64,000 nucleotides of DNA, from contig RDEW01000006.1 of assembly GCA_011109175.1 (NCBI GenBank), positions 77,547 through 141,546 of the forward strand, in the 5' to 3' direction. Of this stretch, positions 34,100 through 46,339 are shown piece by piece. The notes under the pieces are model-generated. The model ran no database searches. It was given only the letters and a program-made list of their open reading frames with translations, and had not been told where the DNA came from. Numbering within the stretch: the stretch's first letter is position 1; every line of letters starts with the position of its first letter. The position numbers were made by a program, and so were the translations under genes. This stretch comes from Dicyema japonicum. Lineage: Eukaryota > Dicyemida > Rhombozoa > Dicyemidae.

Positions 34100-34735
34100 T
34101 ATTATATTTTGTCTTTTAATAAAAAATCCAGATAAATTCACGTAAGATTATTGGCTTTTTCGAAAAGAGAAGTGAAATTACAATCATATAATCCTCCATC
34201 TCCTGTATGTATGAAATGCCTAAATTTGATGTAAATCAACCTCAGAGACTCTGGACTGTTTAGGTTTGTAATAAATTCTTCAAAATCTTAAATTATAACG
34301 TTGTGAAAATTTATGCGTTCCAGTTTTTTCTATTATTTTTAGTGTGCTGTTATAAATAGCCGTGGTGCTTTTGAGTCTAATGAGGCTGAGAACCTCAATT
34401 TACTAAATCCAGTCATGAATAGCCGATGTAGCAAACTTGGGTCATCATAAAACAAGAGTGAGATGATTTAACGTTATTCGGTAAAAATGGCAATAAAGGA
34501 TTCTTTTCTAATGAAACAATCCTTTTTATTGTAATATTTGATAAATTCGGATAAACCTGAATCATATTAACAACATTCTTTACGTCAACATCTTCTCGAG
34601 TCAATTCAAGGTAAAAAACGTCCTTGTGTACTACATCCGAAATCCTATATAAACTTGAATCTTGAAAAGATAGATTTTTCTGATAACGTGAATTCAAATA
34701 TTTCAGTTCATTAAAGATTCTTTTTGAAAACATTT
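34100..34735 (-). CDS. Leucine-rich-repeat-like protein (unassigned)
   Basis: An open frame from 34733 (MFSKRIFNELKYLNSRYQKN) runs 106 residues. With frame changes it continues through DDPSLLHRLFMTGFSKLRFS, EEFITNLNSPESLRLIYIKF and FTSLFEKANNLT. Repeated patterns such as YPNLSNITIKRIVSLEKNPL and SPESLRLIYIKFRHF look like irregular leucine-rich repeats of F-box/LRR proteins. No F-box is certain at the N-terminus. The frames do not join by an obvious micro-intron near 34440, so this may be a damaged gene. Confidence 0.35.
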
Positions 34736-34934
34736 TTTAGACTTGTCGTTTAATTTTATATATTTTTGTTCATTAAAGTTTGTTCGAATATTATTAATGC
34801 ATAACGCATATAACGAAGGTGTTTCCATTTTATAACTTTAATATATTTTGATGATTTTAAAATAAATTTTATTTATTTTTTATTATATTTTTTATGAAAT
34901 AAATAATTTTTTGAACTCAGGAATTTTCCATTAA

Positions 34935-35400
34935 TTATTTAGAACCCCTGGATCACCAAAAACTCAGGAATGTTCCAATAACCCTCTATGACTGGCAAGC
35001 CAACCATCTGATACAAGAGGCATAATATCGCAGAATGGTCCTTTTACGGACATGAATGAACCTTCAAAACATACGAGAATTCCTTTGAGGGAGTCAGATG
35101 AATTGACTTTTCCAGACCTCACGCTTTGTTGTCCCGTTCTGGAAACAATATCGACCTGATCATTCACTTACAACTCAAAAGTGACTAAAATGCCATTTTT
35201 AAGATAAAGAGAGAAACCTTAACTTAGAGGAAGTTCCAGAGCAATTGAACTACAAACGTGCAGATTGGAAACTTTTCCGTGCACTTACTGACAGCATAAT
35301 ACAATACCTTTATTTGGATGGCAGTACCTCCATGGATAAAGTCAATTTCGAACTCTTAGTATAAAACGATCCTTATCACCGATGAGAAGATCGTCCAGCA
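34935..35400 (+). mobile_element. LINE endonuclease fragment
   Basis: Plus-strand codons read RNVPITLYDWQANHLI, PDLTLCCPVLETIST and RADWKLFRALTDSII, in broken frames. They correspond to the GDFNA..., P.DLT... and linker segments of LINE endonuclease ORFs. It ends abruptly at about 35410, where the duplicated segment begins. Confidence 0.45.
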
Positions 35401-35414
35401 GAGAGTAAGTGTAC

Positions 35415-36144
35415 ATTCAGCTTATTTAAAGTAAGTCACCACCTCGATATTCTGACCGATTGACCATTTGGCTTAGTTTACTCCACACTTCCAAATAATC
35501 TAGATTGAACCATCAATGTTTACAAATGCTGTATTTTATCGGAAATTAAATATTCGTGATTAAATTTTTAGAAGTCGGTATTAGTGGTGTATCTCAGTGA
35601 ACTCTATCAGTGGTTATAGTAATTTTTGCAGGAAAGTCTTCAATTCATAAAAATCAACAGTTTTTGATTAACAGACTATAACATAGATTTTGGTTTTACA
35701 ATACTGGAATTCCGGTATTTGAAACATTTATATTTCATCAGATTGTGAAAAAAGCAGTTATTAAATACTCGATGTTGAAATTATAGTCATCTGTGAAATA
35801 ATACTCAACCACGAAGATTTGTCATAATTTGTTTATTTGCGATTGACTGAAAGATTTATTTTCTTTCCTGTAAAAGAAACGCCGTGAGGTTCCCCAGACA
35901 TATGGGCCTTAAATGAGATTGTCAAACGGGTCTGGAACCACCGGGGAACCCATCTCTGATTGAGGCTCCTGGGATTGATTTTGGAAAGAGTATAGATCCG
36001 ATGGAAAGGATCTGTTTGATAAACATCAAAGTAAATTTGTGCAATAACTTGTAAAATCTATTAAGAATGGATTAAAATTAAATTATTTAAATGTTAGGAG
36101 CCTAACAAATTAAGAGTTAGTGAGTAATTATTATTACGTTCTCC
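35415..36144 (+). repeat. Duplicated segment, copy A (flank of the lectin receptor gene)
   Basis: Closely matches 59540-60095 and then 63466-63620. Landmarks shared by both copies include GTGGTGTATCTCAGTGAACT and AGTAAATTTGTG. Within it, about 35880-36000, lies a family B RLE fragment (codons for NEIVKRVWNH). Copy A is continuous at the place where copy B holds a 3.4-kb LINE. Confidence 0.8.
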
Positions 36145-38545
36145 CTAAAATAAGTAGATTATAAACTTGTTTGGAAACTGCCGAATAATTTTGATAAATT
36201 CATTGAATGGATTTTTTCTAAATTTGAATCTCTTAAAATACCTTTTGTAGTAAAACACCCCAAGGATCACTCCAATCACCATTACGATTCCAAAGAAAAG
36301 TCCCACTCCGAGGGCGACCGATTTGGAATTCTTAGCTAAAAATAACAACGAATTGGAGACAAGATGCCACATTGGTGCTATTTATGGTTTCTAGACTTTA
36401 GTTTATAAAATACGAGTCGATGTAGCAGGGGGGTTCGTTTGTACAGGGGTTGTGGACGTAGTAGTCGTGGTGGTGGTTGTGGTCGTACTCTTGGTATTGG
36501 AGGAAGTCTGAGTTGGATAATCTAAATATTATTGAACGGTGAACTTTCTCCAACACAAACGGGGACATATTTGTTCTTGCATGAGTTGGTGATCCATGTC
36601 CCATTTGCGGTGACACTAACGCAAGAGATCTCAAAATCGTTTGATTTAGGCTCCCCAGGTGCCCAATTTGGGGTTTTCTAACCATAAGGGAGCTTAACAA
36701 ACCTCCGGTGAAGATCCAACCCATGTGACCTCTGTATCGTTCCATAATATCCTGTAATCCATGTAGAAGTTGATATTTTGAATATCTAAGATAAGGAACA
36801 GGTAGAACTGTCGTTAATCTGCTGGATAATGGATCCATCAGTCGTTTGGACGAGATACTGTCCATAGTAGAAGCACAGTCTTGTCGACTCATGGAAGGTC
36901 ATTGGATATCCGAATATAGTGTAGGTCAATGAGTTTATCTGTATCGAATATCCCTCATCCGGTGTTTCTATTGAATGTTATATTCACCAGTAAACGGTAA
37001 TAGTCTTTTGTGCAATTGATATTCGCTTGTCTCTGTTCGTTCGCTTTCCTCTTGCAGATGAAAGTTTCGTAAGTGCACTTGTCGTTCCTCCACTTGCCAG
37101 AGTCGTAGGCGCAGTACACACAAGGTTTGGAGTCCAGCTTGTTGGGGTAGCCTTTCTCCCAGTTGGTATAGTTCTGGGATAATTAAATTTCCCACATTTT
37201 CGAAATTGTCTCCTCTCACAAGCAAGTGCTTTACGTGTATCTGACCAAAGTTAAGACCAATAGAGTAAGACGAGCTCTCTGAAATCATAAATCGAGTCAC
37301 CCATGATGGCACAGTTTTCATCCTGGTTTATGGGGACGTAAAGAAACTCATCACGTTCCTCACAGAGGAATTGGGCTTCTTTTCTTACAAGGGGAATATC
37401 AAAGACGTAAAATGTGTAATTCTGGTAGTAAAATACCTGGGAATAATAATCTTAAATCTCATGGTTAAAATTACACTTTCGGTGTTCGTCATTACAGTTT
37501 GCAGGGGTTGCACCGTTGACGACGGAATCTATAACGTTGATATTTATTACCCTACCTGTCTCACAGATAACTTCGTTGCTCTCCGTGCAACTTATTGAAT
37601 AGAAACTTCCGCTGGAATCTCGTCTTACACAGTTTTTATTTATCTGGGGATTTTTTGCTCCCCATGGAAGGTATTCCTTAATCATAAATGGAAATAATAC
37701 CGCTGAATACCCCTTATCCGTATAAAAATCCCCATCCTGTGAAGTAATCCCTACGTAACTGTATCCAGTCGAGTACCCTAAAATAAATTTTCCTTAAGAC
37801 CGTGGATAGCACAGTTCTCAAGTCCACCGTTTGGAATGAACGGATAGGCATTGTTGTCTTTCTTGCAAATCTTCATAGCCGTTTGATAGTCACGTGGGAC
37901 GTTGTAAACATAATACGAGTGTCCACGATAAGAGAGCAGATAGTTGTAGTTTACTACTCTTATTAGCAAATCTTACTGTTGAGGACCTTATCGTTAGTAA
38001 TGTTTACTGCATTGGGAATAATTAAATCTACGATGATATCCTTGCATTACCCTTCTCGCATATTATATACGCTTTTCCATGGCGGGGTGTATGAATCCAG
38101 TATCCGTTTACAGTCATACTGACTCTTTTAAAAGATGGGTCGTATGAGGATGATCCCCAATTAGAGTAGGTCTGAATTAAAGATATCACAATACTATTTT
38201 CTTGTGCGTGTGTAGGTAGTAAAATTTACCGTTACTCGACCTGTAAACTCCAATGGCTCGATCTTTCCTCAATATACCTAATTTGAGAACAATAGGATTA
38301 CTGGAGAGTGCAGTATTCTCAGCTTCATCTTCTATGATCACAATATACATATCACTCCACCTGCAGTACCAATCAATCGAACGAACATTTAAAAAGATGT
38401 CATATAATTATAGGAATGTCCGTTGTAGTTATAAAAGTTATCAGATAATATTCCTGTAAGTTATATTGACCACTTACTGCTAGAGAATACAAATAGGACT
38501 ATAAAGTAAAACCAATGACTAACTAATCATATTCGGGAAGCCCAT
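36145..38545 (-). CDS. Membrane receptor with four C-type lectin-like domains
   Basis: A single-pass surface protein, minus strand. Start 38545: MGFPNMIILFVFSS, a signal peptide split by introns of 25 bp (38499-38523) and 24 bp (38454-38477). Domain 1 (about 38450-38060): SIDWYCRWSDMYIVIIEDEA ... TYSNWGSS ... GKAYIICEKG. Domain 2 (37970-37535): YRGHSYYVYNVP ... SYVGITSQDG ... NCVRRDSSGSFYSISCTE then VICET. Domain 3 (37430-36990): YTFYVFDIP ... SYSIGLNFGQIH ... NYTNWEKGYPNK ... SGKWRNDKCTYETFICKRK. Domain 4 (36960-36540): YPMTFHESTRLCFYYGQYLV ... NWAPGEPKSNDF ... YVPVCVGE. A Thr-rich stalk (TTTTTTTTT run), a membrane span (VALGVGLFFGIVMVIGVILG) and a basic tail follow. Introns 21-30 bp. Domains 2-4 lack clear EPN/QPD sugar motifs. 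At least one base is missing near 37200-37230. Function unknown. Confidence 0.8.
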
Positions 38546-38559
38546 TAACAGCTAATAGA

Positions 38560-39080
38560 ATATTCTCGTTATATACCTGCTTTTATTGCAACCCTTAATT
38601 TTATTTCTTTGTTTTATTTTGTGGTTTTTTAATTTTATAAAATATTAGCCATTTTTGCTGGACTTGCAGTCTCGACATAGTAATCAAAAAATGCTAGAAT
38701 TTTCTTAACTTGAATTGAAATTGTAATTAAATTGAATGAAATTTTTAAAATAAGTCTAAGTGTATTTGGCGAATTCACCCAAAAAGTCTGTTAAAGTAAC
38801 CCTTGACTCCCCCTGTGAGTAATCAAAAGGTCGATGCAAATCTTAATGAACTCATTGCTACCCCCAACCATTTGGGGGTTCACTAAACCAACAAATGACA
38901 TTCTTCAACTTATGAATTGGAGAACTCAAAAACTGAATTTTCGACGACAAAGTACTTTAGGTGTAAATAGTTGAAAATCAAGTGGATAATGGTTCGAATG
39001 AAAATCGTGACTAATGGGTGACTCGTTTAAATTTTTCTAAACCACAATTGTTAGTATTGTGATTCAAACTCTGATCATAG
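38560..39080. other. No recognisable gene
   Basis: Upstream region of the lectin receptor gene; AT-rich, with no TATA or other promoter element that I can separate from background. Confidence 0.4.
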
Positions 39081-39082
39081 TG

Positions 39083-39230
39083 CAGGGATCGGCAATCTTC
39101 TAAGCCAAAGAGCCAATTTTTGGGTTTGTGGCAATTAAAAACATTGAAGATCAACTTTTTAAAATAATAAAACATAACAAAATTATATTTAAAATAATTA
39201 ATGAAATAATTGTCCCTTCATTTATTCCGC
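39083..39230 (+). mobile_element. hAT-like terminal region, one end only
   Basis: CAGGGATCGGCAATCTTCTA followed by AGCCAAAGAGCC resembles the terminus of Charlie-like hAT elements (CAGGGGTCGGCAA...GCCAAAAGAGCC). The opposite end was not found, so the extent is uncertain. Confidence 0.4.
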
Positions 39231-39399
39231 CAATAGTGTTATTTTTGAGTCATCACTTGGACAAATTTGCATCAGTAACTCCTTAATTTTGATTTGATCA
39301 AATTCATATGCGAAATACTTGCTCTCAAAAATAAGTAGACCCGAATATTGTGAGGACACCAAATTCCAACTTTTTCAATTCATGATATGAATCCGGAAT

Positions 39400-41510
39400 A
39401 CTAAGTCAAGTCCTAAAAATAATGGTTTCTGGTTTATCAAGCATTTTTTGCAATATAAATGTTTTCAAATTCAGAGAATATTTGTCTTTACTCATTTTAG
39501 AGATATGAGAATTTACATCACATGCGTCGTTGTGGGTCAGGTCGACTGGAATCAGGTGATCCCGGCTTCTCTCAGCAATATTCTCACATTTTCCCAGTGT
39601 CGCTCTCGGGAAACGACACATTTTCGATAACACTGTTCTTCTGGCGGTTTTCCATTTTAGGTGAATATGCCGCCGGAATTCCCCACAAGGACCTCAAATT
39701 GAGTTGCCCTTATTGGTAGTCATGTGATTCAAGAGATTGTTTTGACATATTGGATTCGGCGGAGTTGATCTTGTCAATGTTTTTTTGTCAAGTTCTGCAA
39801 ATTCAAAGCTTATAGTTGGCTCGATGAATCGTGTGTATAACGTTGATGATGACCGGATTGAGGATCCTTTAAATTTTGGGGCGAGCACCTTCACTAAGTT
39901 AAGCTTTCGTGCCGAAGCACTGATTACGTTTGACACATGTGAAGGTCATGAGGGTGTCAAATGTTACTCCCAAATCTCGACTTGTTTCTTATTTGAGATT
40001 AGTTCACCATTCAAAAATAGTTCGGCCGAATAACTTGATAGCCTTCTATTCGACGTAAACGAAAGGTAAATGACTTTTCTGTGGACGCTGACATTGAATT
40101 TCTTTTCAACCATTCAAGGAGTCTATCCAGAGTAGTTTGCAATTTGTTCTTAGCTGTCGTAACACATGTATTCTTGAAGCATATATTATGTCATCGGCAT
40201 ACGCAAGGGTTATGGAATTTTTGTCCGAGTCAATTGGAATATCGTGCAAGAATAAGTTAAAAAGCGACGGTGACAATAGGAACCTTGTGGCACGCCGTTT
40301 GGATAAAATTTTGAGACCGATTGGCAGGATTTTGTTACGACTTTACCTCTTCTACCAGTGAGAAATTTCCCGAGCCATCTTTTGAAAATGCTGGGGATTT
40401 CTGAGCAGTAGATCTTCCTCGTTAAGATTTTTATGGGAACCGAGTCAAAAGCCTACAGACGTCAACCGAGCACAATAAAGTTTTGAGGGCTTTGACTCAA
40501 GTCCCGTCATAATAAAGTTTGTGAGGGTTTGCAAGTGCGTACTTGTAGATAGCTCTTTCTTAAATCCGTGCTGGAATGATTCTTTAGGTAAATATGGGAA
40601 GATGATGTCCAAAACCATTTTCTCAAGAATTTTTGACAAAGCGCATAATGGGGATATTGGTCGATAAGAAGAAGGGGACTCTTTTGGTTTTCCATGTTTG
40701 TGAACTGGGTGGATGTGGGCCAACCTCCACAGAGTTGGAATTGTGTTTATGGATATGTTGTATATCTTTGTTAGTGGTGTGAGTGCCCTGGGTCCAAGCT
40801 TTTTGATAACACTCAGGAATTTTATCTGGTCCTCTTAAGTAGGTTAGTTTTGGGAATTTAATGGTATTTTCGACCTCCACTGGTGAAAACGATATATGAT
40901 CATGACGACATCTTGTTTTATCAATGACAAGGGAGGACCCTCGTACTTTTTATGAGGAAAGTAGCTGTTCTGAGCGTAGAACTTCATCATTATATCCAGT
41001 TCTTTTTTGCTGAAATCAGGACTGTTTCTTTTCTCAGGGTTTTTTTATCATTAAGAGAGTCTTCCATATGATTGACAGGGACCCTGTTTGTTAAGGTATT
41101 TTTCTCCATTCGTCCATTTCCCTTTTTGAGATTTTCTTTATTTCGCTATCAAGCACTCGAATATAATTTCTGGTGATGGCCTTTGGATGCTTTTGAGTCG
41201 ATTACATTCATAATCTTCTTCATTTTGCGGTCAAACGTTTAATGTAGGATTGATCTTTCCCCGATAAATACCTTCAATGCCTTCTGGATCTTTTTGAACA
41301 TAAGAGACTGCATTATCGAGTGAGTTGAAACATACTGTGTTGAAATCGAATAAGTTCATGTCCATATATTGAGAAAAATTTTTCCAATTTCTGTTTCTGT
41401 AATCCAGTAAAGTGTTTCGTCTTCTTTCCGAAATGAGCGTGCCCTTTATCCAAATGAAAATAAGATTGTGGTCGCTCCGAAAGTCATAAATCAATGCTTG
41501 AAGATCGAGG
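39400..41510 (-). mobile_element. Jockey-like LINE, 5'-truncated and frame-broken
   Basis: Minus strand from 41494: DFRSDHNLIFIWIKGTLISE (SDH motif of the endonuclease), a linker, then RT blocks HPVHKHGKPKES, SYRPISPLCALSKILEKMVL, QHGFKKELSTSTHL, AFDSVPIKILTRKI, FKRWLGKFLTGRRGKV, YPNGVPQGS, and a degenerate YADD region near 40195. A thumb segment (39694-39936) and a C-terminal tail complete it. Most of the endonuclease is missing. Confidence 0.75.
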
Positions 41511-41559
41511 CTAGACTAAAAAGAATTACGAACGATGGATTTTTGAGAGTCCCAGCCTC

Positions 41560-42840
41560 AATGCCCCTACAATCTATGATACCGTATAAAATGACGTTGT
41601 GACTACAAAGATCCAGTCATTCCGCCGATAATTGCCCGTGCGGGGTTAAGGGAGAGCATCGGACCTAGTTGAGTTCTCTGCTAGGGCGTGCTAGGATCAT
41701 TTTATTAGTTAGTTTGGTGTAACCGTGGTTTTGTTATTATTATTATTTGTTTAAGTTAACCTAGGCCATACCCAATGTGAACTTTGATGCAACCCCCATT
41801 AGCTGTTGACGTGCTATTTGTCAATAATTACCTAACTGATTGCATAATTAGCATATCTACACTATTTAATGGAATAAGTGGGTTATTAAATCATTTACGG
41901 CTCGTAATCCGGATGCTTGGACATAAGTATTCCTTGCCTGAGAGCCTACAGTATGATGGTCACTATTTGCTGTCCTACATTTTATCCACAATTTCATTTC
42001 CCTTATACAAAATGTCAATATTCAGATTCATTGTTGATTCAGTACGTTTTGGTGAGAAGGTGGATGTCTGCTGAAAAGAAGAGGAAGGACAAACAAAAGA
42101 ATGGGTCTTCCAGTAAATTGGCACAATTTACTGAAAAGTAACTGTCAATCTTCTTTTGCGCCCACTATCTACTCGGATATCCAATAGATTTATAATGAGC
42201 TACAGAAAGAGAATGGCTGACAAAACAAATTGTCATCCTTTTTAGACTAATTTTCACATAATTTGTTGAAAATTTTTAATTTTCTATTAATATTTTAAAA
42301 TTGGCCGATATTTTTAGTAAAATAATTTTTTGCAAAACAAATTGTTTAAATTAAAATAAATTTAATATCAGGGCTATGTGGTAGCGTATTTCTTGTTACA
42401 AGCGTCTAACTTGCACTCAGAAACAAGAAATCATTAAATATAAGTATGTGAAACAATATCTAAAAGATTCTCCGATTATAAAAATGATGTTGGAAGACAA
42501 TCAAATTTTACTCAACCGGGATAATATTTTGGACAAAACCTGCAAAACACTAAATCTCCACCCCATGACGATAAACTGGTAGAGTGGATGGGTTCAATGG
42601 AACCAACAGGTTTGTCAAATGAATAACTGTTAAGGTGCTCTGATAGACGACTCTTATACTACATTTACATGGTGAAATGAAATTTTTGCCATTGAAAAAC
42701 TTGTTGAGGAAATTGATTGTGAAGACGACGTAATAATGATCACTTTATAAGAAGGTATAGATTATAATTGCATTAATAATTTCTAGTGATGATTAAAACG
42801 TTTATTTCTACTAATCCGAGTGGTACATTACCTACGGACC
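41560..42840. other. No recognisable gene
   Basis: A 96-residue plus-strand frame (41784-42074) looks hydrophobic but overlaps a second frame and has no motif. The remainder is AT-rich. Confidence 0.35.
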
Positions 42841-42849
42841 TTCCTGTGA

Positions 42850-45800
42850 ATGAACTGGATGGACAAAACAATAGAACCCATTGAAGTGGTCAGAGTACAA
42901 AAAGACTCCCTAATCCAAATTCTCAACTGGAGTGCCGAGCAAATATTATATTCTCTATGCGATATCGACCAGGTGAATAAGGAGGACAAAGATGAGTGGG
43001 TGTCGGAAGTTTTCAGAGTATCTCAGGCAAGATTTGGAAGACTACTTCAAGGTGGATGGCCTTTAATAACGAAAGCCTTCAATGATAATTTTCATACGTC
43101 GAAGTCCGTAGCAAACTCGAAGAGCTTGGTGAAATCCAAACCAAAGTATCCTATTACTCAAATGGATTGGGAAACTGGGAGATATGTCCAAATATCATCT
43201 ACAAAAATGCTATAAAGAGTTATACTCCCTAATCCGCCAAGTGAGGTTAATCCCCCGCGATGGTCGGAAACCTACGCAGAAGTACTGTACCAACATCTTA
43301 GAAAGGTTTTAATCGCTATTACCGCATCTTCACCAAATGGGGCGTATGAGGTTCTCTCACAGCTCCGAAAGAAGAGCGATTGGATACCACCATATGGAAG
43401 CCAACAAAACTGAAGAAGCATTTTGAACAAATAAGAGATTACTGGACTGAGAGGAAACCAAAGATATGATGTTAAACGAGGATATGCTTTGCCAATATGG
43501 ATACCGAAAGTCAAAGAATCGTACTTTATTCGGATAATATAAAGATTGTGGAGAAAAGACTTGGAATCCTTGAATCTGGAAATAAATCGTCGTTGTTGTT
43601 TGTAAATGTCGTTGTCGATTGACTATTCTCGTTAGTGACTGACAAAGTGTCGTTATTGATAGAAAATTCTATAAATTAAACAACCCCGAACTGGAGAACT
43701 AGGAGATGTGATGGGTGCCAACCTCTTCCTCAAAAATTCACATAAATTCCTGATCACCTATGTGAAGAGGTCTCCAAGTTAATTCACAGAAATTATATTC
43801 AAATGAGGGTTTCTACACTAACACCCATCTTATTCCGAAGAAAGACGTGTGCATACCCCAAAGGACTTAAGACCAATTACGTGCCCAATTTATACAAGTT
43901 GGTTACGAAGTGTGTGAACAGAAAATTATCAGACTATATTGAGGCATACCATTCGATCAGTGACAATCAATTGGGAACACGAAGGATGTGTAAAGGGGAC
44001 AAGGAACAGACAATACTAAACCAATGCATCAACCAGGAGAACGGGAATATTTTAACCAGAGTGTGGACAACCTAAATATTCTCTCCAGAATAAAATATAA
44101 CGATTATGATTTATGAATGAGGTTAATTCTTTTTTGAAGCCTCTGGATTGAAAGAAATGTCGAAAAATTTGCTACCAAAGTCACCTGGAATCTGAAGCTA
44201 ACTCGATCGACGAAATGGATGGACCTTGATGTGTTAGAGCAGAGGTTCCCACCCTGGGTTACGGGAATTTCCAATTTTTTTTAATTCTTTTGTCAAAAGA
44301 ATAATTTTTCAAAACGAATTAATTTAATTTGCGCGTGTCTAAATGGTGCCTTGTGACATATCTTAAAGTTCGATCGTATCGAGAAAGTTATATTGCCTTT
44401 GGTTACACATGGACTGGGGATATGGATTACCCTCTAACACTTTGTGTTGTTTGCGGTGAAAAACTTGCGAATAGTGCTATGGCTCCAACGAAACTTAGAC
44501 GTCACCCGGAACTTTCAAAGAAAAAAAATATTTTGTACGGAAATTGACCAGAATAAAGTACAAGCATCCTTTTAAAAAATTCAAATTAAACGAAAAAGCA
44601 CTGCAAGCCAGTTATGCTGTTGCTGAGATTGCCACTAAAAATATGAAATCGTATACTCTCGCCGAAACTGCATGCAAAGAAGTAGTGAAGATAATGTTCC
44701 GAGAAATTGCGGCCGCTGAGCTTAATTCCTATTTCTATTAATTCTGTGAGCAGACGCATCAAGGATATGTCTGATGACATTGAAACCAATTTGGTTCTGC
44801 GAATAAAAAAATCTGTGTTTTTTGCGTAAAATACTGATGAGTTTTAAAAACTGTATAAGAGTTCCGTATAAAATGAAAAATGTCGATGGGGTTCCGTGCG
44901 CTCAAATAGGCTGGGAACCACTGTGTTAGAAGATGGAAAAAGCAAGGTCTTGAAAAACAGAGTTTTGAAGTTAATATTCGAGGGGCTTAAAAAAGGCTGA
45001 CAAAAACAAGATTAACTTCAAGGTGACTTTCTCGTGCAATATGTTCAAAGCCATGAATGAACACGCGTTATCATTGTATAGTTACTACATTGGGCTCATT
45101 ATTATAGAACCTTCCGAATTTGATCTGATCCACCAAAACACAAGGAAATTTCTTGTACAGAATCGGATTCATTGAAACCTGGAAACAAGGAAAAACTCTA
45201 AATAAACTTGGAAGAGGATTGGTATCCATAAAAGTGAACGGATGCTTTTATAATTCTTCCGAGACCTAAAGAAGAAGTCGAATTATTGCTTTGAAGAAAG
45301 CAGGAATTCTACGTGTCATAAAATCAAAGATAACACATTTGGCCACAATCATAGAATTCCTCAATCGAAGGTATAAAACCCCGCTTTTATGCATCTCAAC
45401 TTACTAAAAGAGCTCCAGAAGAAATCTTTAATTGAACAAATACGGAGGAAGCAATCGCATGGAACCCTTTTCGAATGATTATGGTAATGTCGACGTCAGG
45501 GAATCATCTCAGTGGTTATCACATGGGAACAATTCTCCAAGATTCAAAGGATTGCTGTGTCTTATACAAGACCGTACTTTGTTCTTCAACAATGCTGAAG
45601 AAAAGCACAACTATTGTAACTGTCAGGAAAAGTGTCGACCATTTGGCAACATGTAAAACAGCGATCACCTGCGAAGGCATAATGAAGTCGTTGAATTCAT
45701 AAATCTGCACCTGTGTTGTCAATATGGGATTAAGAAGACTAAGAGACTTAATGCATACTCCGTGAAGTCTGTTGTTGCAAACGAGTCCGTAGAGATTCGA

Positions 45801-46330
45801 GTGGATACAATAGCCACGGACACAAAGGTACCAAATAACCGGAAGTATTGTGTTCGATAAGATAAAGAATACAATAACTCTAAAAGTGGGAATCAGATCT
45901 CAACAATCGCTAAAGCATGTCGATAAGCCACACAAGTATGATCTCTTAGGAAGCGAACTTGGATTAATACACAAAGCAAAGGTGTATATTATGCAAGTAC
46001 TACAAACAATTGGGATGGGATGGTCAGCAAGCACTACAAACACCATTTATAAGCCTTGAAGTTGGAATGTCCTGTGAAAGCCTATATACAGACTGTCACA
46101 AGTAAGAAGACAACTTAGAGTACTCTTAATGGATAAAAAGATCAAGTGGGAATTGTGGACGATGATGAGAAGGAGGCTAAGAGTTATCCCTAACATAAAT
46201 ATGAGTTGGACACACCAGGAGATATAGGAATGATCGACGAAGGAGGTACTTGTGACGGATGCTGTTAGTAGAAAATTAACTTTATTTTTTGTAGAAATTT
46301 ATTATTATTATTTAAGAAGGTAATAAAAAA
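42850..46330 (+). mobile_element. RLE-type non-LTR retrotransposon (family A), longest copy
   Basis: Plus-strand pieces in order: a pre-RT region (42850-43215); the RT start at 43803 (CAYPKGLKTNY then PNLYKLVTKCVNRKLSDYIE, SDNQLGTRRMCKGDKEQTIL), as in R2/NeSL-type RTs; a region deleted over the catalytic centre; KSKVLKNRVLKLIFEGLKK; MFKAMNEHALSLYSYYIGLI; HQNTRKFLVQNRIH; then from 45630 the zinc finger and endonuclease (VEIRVDTIATDTKVPNN). It ends near 46330 in an AT-rich tail. Full of stops and shifts. It is split by the hAT at 44240-44923. Confidence 0.65.
44240..44923 (+). mobile_element. hAT DNA transposon (ZBED-type), deleted
   Basis: Ends CAGAGGTTCCCACCCTGGGT and, reversed, CAGTGGTTCCCAGCC. 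Flanking 8-bp duplications TGTTAGAG (44232-44239) and TGTTAGAA (44924-44931) interrupt the codons of an RLE element. Inside, the plus strand encodes a BED-type zinc finger (PLTLCVVCGEKLANSAMAPT then KLRRH), then NEKALQASYAVAEIATKNMK, SYTLAETACKEVVKIMF, the N-terminal part of ZBED5-like hAT transposases. The catalytic and dimerisation parts are gone. Confidence 0.9.
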
Positions 46331-46339
46331 TTAATATTT

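Noticed and set aside
41784-42074. 96-residue hydrophobic plus-strand frame as a membrane protein
   Set aside because: It overlaps a second frame of similar length, has no signal or motif, and no splice partner was found.
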